The position numbers were made by a program, and so were the translations under genes. A DNA stretch of 14,683 bases from Pigoraptor vietnamica (Eukaryota > Opisthokonta > Filasterea), in assembly GCA_943704525.1 (NCBI GenBank), contig CALSCQ010000923.1, forward strand, positions 1 to 14,683. The letters run 5' to 3'. Positions within the stretch are counted from its first letter, which is position 1. Each line of letters starts with the position of its first letter. The notes below the pieces were generated by a model. The model saw only the letters and a program-made list of their open reading frames with translations. It was not told the origin of the DNA and ran no database searches. This document shows, one piece after another, positions 1 to 7,943 of this stretch.

Positions 1-154
1 ATGAGTCACATGCAGTCGACGGGGGGGGGGAGGACGATGATGACTAAGGTTGCGGGGGTGCGCGGGAGTCATAGCCGTAGCTTGCAAGTGAGCAAAGCGG
101 ACGACGCGCGTGAAGAACGGCGCTGCGACTGCCTCAATTTAAACGCGCGCGCAC
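1..154 (-). other. Incomplete GCP4 intron at left edge
   Basis: The donor GTGCGC follows the exon ending at 155. No acceptor found here continues the GCP4 reading frame with recognisable sequence. Near the edge the coding strand carries a pyrimidine tract including ten consecutive C (G10 at 21-30 on the plus strand). That is the layout expected just before a 3' splice site, so the acceptor probably lies just outside the window. Confidence 0.55.
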
Positions 155-1398
155 TTTTTCACGAGGTCCGGCGTGAAGAAGAGGTCGAGCGGCCATCGGA
201 CGTTGCACTCCATGCCAATGCGCGGCCACAGATCGACCGAAGTGCGCGCGCCCTCTGCGCAGATGGGAGATACGTTAGGCCATTACTACCGAGTGAGCCC
301 GTCGACTCCAATGAGGAAGGGGCGATATCAGCAGGCGACGCAGTCAATGACATGTAGCCGCTATGCATCGAGAGGTGTGTGAATAGCATGGCCAACGACA
401 CCCAAGCATACAAGCTCCACAGCCAGCCATGCGGCAGAAAGGGGAAAGACATACGCTTTGGCTGCTTGGCGTCGCCCTCGTCGTCCTTCTCGTAGACGAG
501 CCTGAATGTGCGCGCGACGTCCTCGTCCGCATGGCCAGTGGAGACGCTCGCGATGGCCGTTTGGAAGAGAGAGTTGAGATCTGCAGTGAAAATGAGAGTG
601 AGCATCCTCACGAAAGTGGACACTGCTACAACAAACTTGCAACATGCACAACATGGCGGCTGCTGCCCTTGCGCAATTGTGACGCACCCGTCTCGAACGT
701 CGACGTCGGTGGCATCGCCATGAGTTTGCGTGCGAGGTCAAAAAACGCAAGGAACGCCTCGCCTTTGCCGAGGAGAAAGAAGTCTTTCACAGCCTGCGCG
801 ACAGAAACACATGCTTAGCTGATACAGACTGAAACAATCACACATACGCGCGCACGCAGTCACGTACGCACGCACGCACACACAAAATGCATGCACGCAC
901 ACACAGACGCACACACACACCCGGATGTGTCCCATGAGGTCCGACTCCGCGACCATCAGCTGCCACAAGTGGCGCGCAATGACGTCACGAATGGTGTCGA
1001 TGGCGTTCTCAAACGCAGCCGCGTCAAACTCGGCGCGTCGTTTCAGACCGGCGAAGAGGTCCAAGAACGAGCGCTCTTCCTCCGCAGTCACCGAAGCTGT
1101 AGGCGTGCACATCCGAGTGAGAAGGTACGTGCGTCTCCTTCATCTCGCAAGCTAGACAGCTACGTAACCTCAAACAATACAAAGTCGCTCACCTTTCGTG
1201 GACGCCAAGGCGCTCGCGTCACGTGCGCGGGCGGGCGACGACGGGGACACCAGCTGAATGGCCTTTCCGACAAAGAGTATCTTCGCCGCCACTCGCAGAG
1301 GAATGTACGACGGCAGCATCTCAACCTTGAGCGAGTACGTGCCGAGCCTGCCGTGCTCGTGGGCGCGTTAGTTGCATATGTGTGTGTTGTGTGTGTGT

Positions 1399-1448
<50 letters not shown>

Positions 1449-2842
1449 GTGTGTGTGTTTGTGTGTGTGTGTGTGTGTGTTTGTGTGTGGTGCGTGGCCT
1501 GTGCGTGCATAAAGCAACATGTGCGTGCGTAACATGCACGAGAACGAATGAATGGACACAGAGGCGGGGCGCTACGTGGGGATGCCACAGACGCACCATG
1601 TCGACGATTCGTCCCGCGGCGCCTCCTGCACAACCAGCTAATATAAGCGACAATTTACAAGTAACAAAGCACAAAGATTAGCCCACGTGTCACGCATCGC
1701 CATCGATAACCCACCTTGGTAGCCTCCGTCGCCGCCGAGAGGGGCGTCTGTCGCCGTATGAAAAACTCGTCGTTTGCGTCGAGGAGGACGCCGTAGACCA
1801 TCCACGCGGACAGCTGCCGATAGAGCACGCCGTGGCACACACGCAACAGCCTGAACGGCAAGCATGACAAGATATGGCAGCATGCATGAGCCCCAAACGC
1901 ACATTGAAAGCACAGGTGCACGCGAGCGCCAGGCCGCTCCTGTCTCAGAGGACAGCTGACACCAGCACCCACTCTGTCATGGCCGCCTGAACGCACGGCG
2001 TGCCGCAGATCGAGCGCTGGTGGAGGAGTTCAAGTAGGGCGCACCCGCGAACTTTCCTCGACGTGATCGTCGACGCAAGGGCGACGAGGGCGGGAAACAG
2101 CAGCTTGTACTGTTGCGCAGGGCACGACATGTCAGCGTAGATGGATATCAAACTCGAAACAGCCACTGCTTTCCTTCGTTCTCAATATATGGTCTCGCCG
2201 TGCGCACGAAAGTTTACGTTGCACACACAGGGATAACACACCTCGCGAAATTTGTGGCGCAGGTGGGTTACGGGAAGCGAGGGCTCCGCGAGGACGTCGC
2301 GCTCCGCATCGACAATGAGATCGCGATAGGGTTGCAACACACGCTCAAGACCACCCGCCAACGCGCGCAAATAGAGGCCGTGTTCATCTGAGTCGTCGAA
2401 GTTGGCCATTGTTACCAAACACGATGTGATTCAGAGTCAACTCGCGCACCGATGCAAACCGAAGACAGCAGACCCGTACTCACGGCCCACAGGGACATAG
2501 ATCGAAACAGCGTGGAATTTCAACACTCACGGCCAACAGGGGCACAGTCGTAGCAGCGTGGAATTTCAAGACGCAATACGCACCCTTCATGGCCGCGGCA
2601 CTCGCGTACTGCCCGTGCACGAGCGCGTTCACTTTGGCGCGGGAGATGCCCTCACACGTGCGCGCAAATTTCTCGAGCGTGCGCATGGCGTACCCCAGCG
2701 AGCACAGCTCCCCCATAATGGCGCGCTCACTCGCAGTCAAGAAGGGAATCTCCTCCGACACGACAATGCCCACATCTTCTCCCGCATCGACGAAGATGTC
2801 GCCGGGGAGGCCCGACATGGCGAGCAGCAGTTCGTGGTACAT
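155..2842 (-). CDS. TUBGCP4: Gamma-tubulin complex component 4 (GCP4), partial, 10 exons visible
   Basis: Subunit of the gamma-tubulin ring complex, which nucleates microtubules at organising centres. My exon model is 2842-2584, 2387-2242, 2109-1973, 1850-1715, tentatively 1625-1597, 1347-1193, 1096-921, 793-688, 580-455 and 254-155. All phases join, giving about 456 residues, roughly the first two thirds of a 667-residue GCP4. Landmarks resembling animal GCP4 in order: N-terminus MYHELLLAMSGLPGDIF, YLRALAGGLERVLQPYR, YKLLFPALVAL, CHGVLYRQLSAWM, LPSYIPLRVAAKILFVGKA, ARHLWQLMVAESDLMGHI, FFLLGKGEAFLAFFDLARKL and VRWPLDLFFTPDLVKK. The GRIP1 region is present. Most of the gamma-tubulin-binding GRIP2 half lies beyond the left edge, and positions 1-154 look like the next intron. 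The ATG at 2842 has A at -3 and starts the conserved N-terminus directly. It is divergent from the p24 gene. Identification rests on remembered family sequence, not a search. Confidence is high for the family and moderate for the fifth exon. Confidence 0.92.
838..922. repeat. CA/CGCA-rich tract in a GCP4 intron
   Basis: An impure tract of CACA, ACGC and CGCA units. On the GCP4 coding strand it reads GTGTGTGTGTG and begins exactly at the donor of the exon ending at 921, so the 5' splice site merges into the repeat. Confidence 0.85.
1379..1496. repeat. Interrupted (GT)n microsatellite in a GCP4 intron
   Basis: About 115 bp of TG dinucleotides with a few interruptions on the plus strand, hence (CA)n in the GCP4 transcript. 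It lies inside the intron upstream of the exon starting at 1347, about 15 bp before the CTAAC branch point. It creates long low-complexity open frames on both strands that are not genes. Confidence 0.95.
1597..1625 (-). other. Candidate 29-nt microexon of GCP4
   Basis: It is flanked by a TGCAG acceptor (AG at 1627-1626) and a GTGCGT donor (1596). It would encode EAPRDESST plus two bases. The preceding exon ends in phase 0. The next acceptor that lies a normal distance after a CTAAC branch point (GGCAG, AG at 1349-1348) needs phase 2, and this microexon supplies exactly that. The alternative is to skip it and use the AG at 1357-1356 in phase 0, which lies very close to the same branch point. 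The encoded residues would fall in the poorly conserved acidic linker of GCP4, so homology cannot decide. Confidence 0.45.
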
Positions 2843-3035
2843 TTTAACGGTCGACCACTGTCTCCCTCCGTCGCTTTTTACGTGTCGTCGTCAGCCTAAG
2901 TTCAGCGCCGGCCCATCTTTCGCTGGCCAGACCAACCAGCAGTAGCTAGCTTTCAACAGCTGTGACGAGGTGAGCGTTCGCGTGTGTGCGTGTGCGACTT
3001 CTGAACGTCGTTTCATCACTTTGAACCGGTCAGAC

Positions 3036-3045
3036 TTTTCGCGCC
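3036..3045 (+). promoter_or_regulatory. E2F/DP-like site TTTTCGCGCC
   Basis: It contains TTTCGCGC, an exact match to the E2F/DP consensus TTTSSCGC. It lies in the divergent promoter region 8 bp before the first palindrome copy. A short match like this can arise by chance in GC-rich DNA. The case is strengthened by a second E2F-like site beside the same palindrome upstream of NBS1. Confidence 0.45.
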
Positions 3046-3052
3046 ATCAACA

Positions 3053-3100
3053 TTAGCCGAGATTTCGGCAAATTCTTGCAATTTTAGCCGAGATTTCGGC
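3053..3100. repeat. Direct repeat of TTAGCCGAGATTTCGGC, 31-bp spacing
   Basis: Two identical 17-bp copies at 3053-3069 and 3084-3100. Their starts are 31 bp apart, about three helical turns. Each contains GCCGAGATTTCGGC, an inverted repeat with one central mismatch (GCCGA-GATT-TCGGC), so each copy could bind a dimer. A perfect version, CCGAGATCTCGG, lies upstream of NBS1 at 7777. No copy was seen inside coding sequence in this window. The identity of the binding factor is unknown. Confidence 0.75.
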
Positions 3101-3294
3101 TGCACTCGATCAGCTGCGTGGCGAACTTGCCCTTCCAGAGGCCTTCTGCCGCTTTCATCTCACAAGCGCTGTGACGGCTCCCTGTCGCACATACGCCCCA
3201 CGGTGTGATCTCGCGCTCGTGTCACTGCGCAGTTCTGTGTTTCAATAGCGTCCGGTGTGTGGGTTGGGTGTGTGCAACGCACACTGTCGCGAAG

Positions 3295-4412
3295 ATGCGC
3301 GCCACAGCCGCCGTCGCCGCTGCTCTCGTGCTGGCGCTGTGTGCGTCGGTTGCGCACGCCGTGTCCTTCGACTTGCCCGCGGCGTCGCAGAAGTGCTTCA
3401 AGGAGGAAGTGCACAAGGGCCTTCTCATTTCGGGGTCGTACAGCGTGTCGCCCGGCGACAATCAGAGGATCGACATTCTGGTGCGTCGCTCTTTGCGTCG
3501 CAACACCCGTGAAATTGTGTGCGCTCCGTTGTCTTGTTGTGGCATTGGAGAGGGTTCACAGTGTACGTTATGCTCTCTGTGGGCGTGTTTCCGTGCCTTA
3601 GTCTCGGTGACGAATGGCGTTCGTTCTGCTTGAGTCCCTTGTTGGCGCGCGTGGGTGTGTATGGTGTGGACGTGTGACCTGATGCGGCTGTTTGCGCGCA
3701 ATAGATTTCGGACTCTCAGGGCGCGCGCATTTGGGCCAAGACGGGTGCCGTGTCGGGTCGGTTCTCGTTTGCCCCGGACGAGCAGGACACGTATGAGCTG
3801 TGCTTCAAGAATGTCGTCGAAGGCGGTGAGTGTGTGTGTGCACGACCGACTGGATGATAGCCTGGCTTGTGGTGTCCTCACAAGGAAACGCGTGCCTCTG
3901 CAGGTGCGGCGCACGCTGACATGAAGCGCGAGGTGACGTTCACCATTACGAAGGGCACGGCCGGTGCGCGCGACTATGACGAGGCTGCGCAGGCGCAGCA
4001 GCTCAAGCCGCTCGAGGTGACGTTGCGAGTGCTGGAGGACCTGTCGTCGAGCATCGTGCACAGCTTCAACTACATGAAGGAGCGCGAGGCGATGATGCGG
4101 GACACAAACGGTGTGTGTGTGTATGTGTGTGCATCTGTAGGAGGGAGGGGGGAAGGGGGGTCAAACGCATCCGGGTGTGTATGATTGATCGTCATATACA
4201 CCTCGCGGTTGGTTATAGTGTATGCGCACTTGTTCAGAAGATTGTCCCTGCGTCTCTGGAAGCCTTGCCCAACGCTCCTGTTCCCCGCAGAGTCGACAAA
4301 CTCGCGCGTGCTCTACTTCACGGTGTTCTCGATGATCTGCCTGATTGGTCTTGGCGGGTGGCAGGTGTACTACCTCAAGCGATTTTTCCAGGCCAAAAAG
4401 CTCATCCAGTGA
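3295..4412 (+). CDS. p24 family cargo receptor, p24-delta / TMED10-like, 4 exons
   Basis: Type I membrane protein cycling between ER and Golgi in COPII and COPI vesicles. Exons are 3295-3480, 3705-3825, 3904-4110 and 4291-4412. Phases 0, 1 and 1 join to 211 residues, the normal family length. A signal peptide covers residues 1-22 (ends SVAHA). The GOLD domain follows, with its expected disulfide pair at C34 (KCFKEEV) and C95 (YELCFKNV). Residues 129-170 form the coiled-coil helix ([15 protein letters not shown]). The transmembrane segment is about 178-200. The cytosolic tail [11 protein letters not shown] combines the FF COPII export signal with a dilysine COPI signal, almost the same as in TMED10 (FFKAKKLIE), and this argues for the delta subfamily. 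The ATG has A at -3 and sits directly before the signal peptide. All splice sites are GT-AG. It is convergent with NBS1, 289 bp between stops. Confidence 0.95.
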
Positions 4413-4701
4413 TGATTGATGCGCACACAAAACAGCAAAGCGATGCGTCGACCTCTCACAATATATGGATTATGAGTTGTAGTGGTTGGTGTCTGTCGCC
4501 AGTGCGTGCATGTAGGCTGTTGACCCTCGGTTGCGGCTAGTTGCAAGTGCTCGCCTGTGTGTATGCACGTGCGAGGAAGGCGCCTCTCCATCGGACGTCA
4601 TCAAAGAAGAGTGCTTCAGTCGATATCGTTTCTCGTGCCTATCTCACTGAGTATTACACTGTCAGTGTTGGCTTTTGCATACATCAGAAGCCCTGCATTG
4701 T
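4413..4701. other. Convergent 3' spacer between p24 and NBS1
   Basis: 289 bp shared by the 3' ends of two convergent genes. No AATAAA polyadenylation hexamer was seen on the p24 strand just after its stop. Short open frames here have no recognisable content. If the terminal NBS1 exon proposed at 4702-4741 is wrong, this spacer extends to 4815. Confidence 0.6.
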
Positions 4702-7523
4702 TCAGTTCCGCGCTCGGCGCAGCCGCTCGCGCGCGTCGTTGCTGTGTTAACAACGCCGATTAGCACAATTGCCATCCACGCCGCACACGCACCGAACACA
4801 CACAGAGTTGATCACCTACCCAAAGAGCGATCCAGCGTCCTCTGGCCCCTGCTTGCGTTGAGTCTGCGTCGTGGCTTGCGTCTCAGCCGCAGGACGGAAC
4901 TGAAGCTGCGCCTGCGTTGCGCCCCGCCGGCCATGTGCAGCCGGTGCCTGGGACTGCTGCGTCGCAGTCGTTTGCGTGGGAGTCGGCACAATCGTTTGCG
5001 GCGCGAGCGACGGCGCGGAGGGTGCCAACGACTGTGCACTCGCGGGCGCGGGGCGCGGCTCTTCCCAACGAATTTCGCGCGGTTCCGAGCGAGGCTTTGA
5101 TTCGACCGCCACGGGGCCGTCGAGGGTCATCGGGGTGCGCGCCGAGTCCTTGCCAACGAAGAACGCCTACGGACACAGTGTGCAATCACGTTTTAAAAAA
5201 TATGGCCACGTACGGCTGTCTAAACAGCACACGACGATAGATATGCGTCGTCATAAAAGTGGCCGACCTTCTTGAACCGCTTAACGTTGCCAGACGTGGA
5301 CGACTCGTCGGATTCTTGGGCGGGCTGCACCGGCGGGCGACGCACAAGCGACACAAATTCGACGGACACGAGCGAGGGCACGGGCTGGTCAAAGTACTGG
5401 CGCACGCCCGCACCGACGTCGCCGTTATGCACTGCAGGGGCCTCCGCAGACGGGCCAGGGCCTCGGTCGCTACTGTTGCCCGATTCTTCCACCGTATCAA
5501 TGGCCATGGGCACCGGTCCGTTGGATGGCGCTTCCACGGACGGCGCTTTCACCGGCTCCTCCTCCGCTTCCTTGCCTGCCCGTGCCCTCTTCGAGCGGCG
5601 CGTTGCGATCCCCTCGTCTTCCTTTTTCGCGTCCGCAGCCTCCTCAGCAGGCCTGCGTCGAATGGAGCAATGCAAAAGTTCAGTCCCGAAGAAAGCGACG
5701 CCGCCATCGGTGACGAAGCCGCACATACCTCTTTCGTCCATCCGCGGCACCTTTCTTAGCAGGCTATTACAGAAAACAAGGAAAAGGGTAAGACAGGCGC
5801 CGCGTGCATCTAGTAGTGAGGCAGTCAAAATTCGCATCGAAACCTTACCGATTTCACGGCATTGGCCACAGGGGCGGGCACTGCGAGACTGACCAAGTCG
5901 CCGCCGTCGCGCATGACGGCGTCGGTTACGGGCATCTCCGCCGCCTTCTTCGGGGAAGACTGCTGGGCGATGTTGTTGACACTAGTTGTCGGTTTCGTCG
6001 GCGATATCGTCTTTGGAAGGTCGCGCTTTGCACCACGCTCGGTGGTCGCGCGCTCAGTGGTCGCCGCAGGAGGAACAGACGGCGCGCTGTCTTTCGCAAC
6101 CGGAGCGGGGGCGCGCTTGTTCTTCGATTCCTCTTGGACTGCTGCGGCGGTGCGCGCATTCGCCGGTTCGGTTGGCGCGGGAACACCCGGATGTTCCGCG
6201 TGCGCGGCGAGCGAGGGTTGCGCAGGCATCGGAGCCGGGAACTGCGACTGCGTAAACGTATCCGCCCGCGTTTGAGAGACACCTCCATCGCGAGACGGCT
6301 TCGGAACAGGATCGACGCTTGGGGAGGCGGTAGCATACAGCACGGCCCAACCGATGTCCGTATCTCTGAGGAGTCGAAGCCCACGACTGCGCACGGGTAT
6401 GCACGTGCGTGAGTGACGACTGTCGTTGATGGTGCCGGTTTCGTGCTTCTCCTTACCTCTCGAGCCCCTGTTCCACGGCGTCGTGGACTTCTTGCGAGCA
6501 GGAGAGGTCGTTCTTCGGCTGCCGCTTGAAAACACGCGTGCCCTTGGCAGCCACAAGCGCCTTCGCCTGTGCCAGTGTCATGCTCTTGTCGATCAAGACC
6601 GTGCGACCGCCGGCCGCCGTAACGAGTGGCCCGTTCGATGCCAACTGCAATGTACATCGAATTCGTGTCACGCATGCAGACGCTCAACGATTGACGACGG
6701 ATAAGCCCACCTGTTCAGCGCTCATAAAATGAAAGACGAGCCCCGCAAAGACGTTGCGACGACGCTCGTCTGGCAAGAACGACACGGCCGCGGGCATTTT
6801 CAGCACGGGACGCACGGGAGGGAGGTACGGGCCGGTCTCTGGGAGCGACGCGAGGTCCTTTCGCTCCAGCAGCGCGTCGAAAAACGACGGCAACACAATG
6901 GGCTTGTTCGCGATGAGCGCCAGGATGGTCTTCTGCGTGACGTTCAGCTCGGTCATTACGAGGTGCGTGCACGCATCCGTCCACTGCTCGCTCATCCGTC
7001 CGTCGACACGTGCAATCTTGGCCTCGATCTTCGCGGGTGCGAAGCTGCTGCAGCAGACAACGATCGGCTCCCAGCACACTCGCAAGACGCTGTCCAGCCC
7101 CCCGAACCGGATCACGTCTCCCTCCTTGAGGGCATGAGGCTGCTCCGGCGCGATCGCATCGCCGTTCACATGGGTCCGATACGACGATTTTCTGTCCGTC
7201 ACCGTGAGTTGCGAACGGAGGTCGACGTTCTTAAGGTCCGAGACGTTGACCGGTGTTGCCTCGATCGCAGCGTGGATACGGCTAACGGAGCGGTCGGTGG
7301 AGAAGAGAATGTCGGTGTCCTTGCGTCCGACGGTATATGGGCGGCCAGCATTCAGGTAGACGCGAAGGCCTGCAGGAGAACAATACACGCACAAAATGAC
7401 ACATCCACTTGAGATGGATATTCGCATCCACCTGAAGACAAGTCGGTTATGGTAGGGCATGCACATGTACGCAAGGTTTTGCCATGGCGTCTTACCTGTG
7501 CTCTGGCCGACGAGCACCCACAT
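4702..7523 (-). CDS. NBN: Nibrin/NBS1, MRE11-RAD50 partner, FHA-BRCT-BRCT, 8 exons
   Basis: Regulatory subunit of the MRE11-RAD50-NBS1 complex, which detects double-strand breaks and activates ATM. Exons are 7523-7496, 7369-6711, 6644-6457, 6386-5849, 5763-5729, 5652-5268, 5166-4820 and 4741-4702. All phases agree, giving 739 residues against 754 in human. FHA is residues 1-105: GR at 24-25, SRIH at 39-42, VN at 77-78, GD at 93-94, FG at 98-99. BRCT1 is about 106-178 (WTDACTHLVM). BRCT2 is about 215-311 (ends DIGWAVLYAT). A disordered S/P/A/Q-rich region follows, with SQ/TQ clusters at 329-339 and 675-713 and basic, NLS-like runs near 472-510. KRFKK at 607-611 matches the MRE11-binding motif. 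The basic tail after SLF resembles the ATM-binding end of human NBN. ATG 7523 is the first in frame and encodes MW, as in human. Weak points are the donor at 5267 and the last exon. Confidence 0.92.
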
Positions 7524-7776
7524 GTCTGCGCGTGGCCCTTTCGGCGCGTCTCTACTGTCCAAATGCTATTCCCACAACGACATCCGCGTCAATGCAAACA
7601 CACCGAGAGTTGACACATGAGCCTACTAGCAATACGACACGAGAGAACGCGCGCGTGGGGACGACGTGTGTGATGCGTTAGTTTGAAGAAGCAGTCGCCT
7701 TCGAGGTGCATTGTCTGTGTTTCTGTGTTTCATGTGTCTTGTCTCACTCGCCCCGGTGTAACAGTTTGATAAGTCG

Positions 7777-7788
7777 CCGAGATCTCGG
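7777..7788. promoter_or_regulatory. Perfect palindrome CCGAGATCTCGG
   Basis: A 12-bp perfect inverted repeat, 254 bp upstream of the NBS1 start codon. It shares the half-site GCCGAGAT and overall layout with the two copies at 3053 and 3084. In both places an E2F-like site lies within about 10 bp of a palindrome. This looks like a binding site for a dimeric regulator. Confidence 0.6.
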
Positions 7789-7797
7789 ATCGAAAAG

Positions 7798-7806
7798 GGC
7801 GGGAAA
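7798..7806 (-). promoter_or_regulatory. E2F-like site GGCGGGAAA (TTTCCCGCC on minus)
   Basis: The minus strand, which is the NBS1 sense strand, reads TTTCCCGCC, a classical E2F/DP site matching TTTSSCGC over TTTCCCGC. Cell-cycle control of a break-repair gene would be expected biology. The assignment depends on motif matching alone and on this organism having E2F/DP. Confidence 0.5.
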
Positions 7807-7943
7807 ATTTATTTCGGTAACCGCACGGTCCATTCGCCACTGCAAAGAGGGGCATTGTGAATGGCTCGCAACAACATTGCTCGTTTACTTGTTAATTCTT
7901 AGCTCGCACATCAGTGCATAATGCTCAATGCGTGACGCCTGCG

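Larger units (their letters stand above)
2843..3294. promoter_or_regulatory. Divergent intergenic region, GCP4 / p24
   Basis: 452 bp between the two start codons, with the genes transcribed away from each other. It contains an E2F-like octamer, two copies of a 17-bp sequence built on a near-palindrome, and no plausible gene. The last 50 bp before the p24 ATG are GT-rich. No TATA box stands out at a convincing distance from either ATG. Confidence 0.7.
7524..7943. promoter_or_regulatory. NBS1 upstream region / F-box-LRR 3' spacer
   Basis: 420 bp between the NBS1 start codon and the stop of the tandem F-box-LRR gene, both on the minus strand. It contains a perfect 12-bp palindrome and an E2F-like site about 250-285 bp upstream of the NBS1 ATG. 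Short open frames on either strand have no recognisable domain, and I see no gene here. Confidence 0.65.

Noticed and set aside
891-1532. Long plus-strand open frame of 213 codons
   Set aside because: It is antisense to GCP4 exons and owes its length to the (GT)n tract, which has no stops. It encodes a Cys-Val run with no domain. GCP4 homology and splice phases explain the region.
1160-1681. His-Thr and Cys-Val rich open frames on both strands
   Set aside because: They are translations of the dinucleotide repeat, with no conserved sequence outside parts of a GCP4 exon read in the wrong frame.
2530-2842. Alternative end of GCP4 exon 1 at a GTGAGT donor (2530)
   Set aside because: It would join in phase 0, but the next acceptor (AG 2389-2388) needs phase 1. 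The donor at 2583 gives that phase and removes residues that do not fit GCP4.
5259-5892. Plus-strand open frames opposite NBS1
   Set aside because: Low-complexity Ser/Pro/Arg translations of the antisense strand. The minus strand gives in-phase exons with NBS1 motifs.
7524-7562. Possible longer N-terminus of NBS1
   Set aside because: No in-frame ATG occurs upstream of 7523, and the MW start followed directly by the FHA matches the family.
7706-7921. 71-codon plus-strand frame upstream of NBS1
   Set aside because: Cys/Ser/Leu-rich with no homologue I recognise; it covers the palindrome and E2F-like elements, so it is better read as regulatory spacer.
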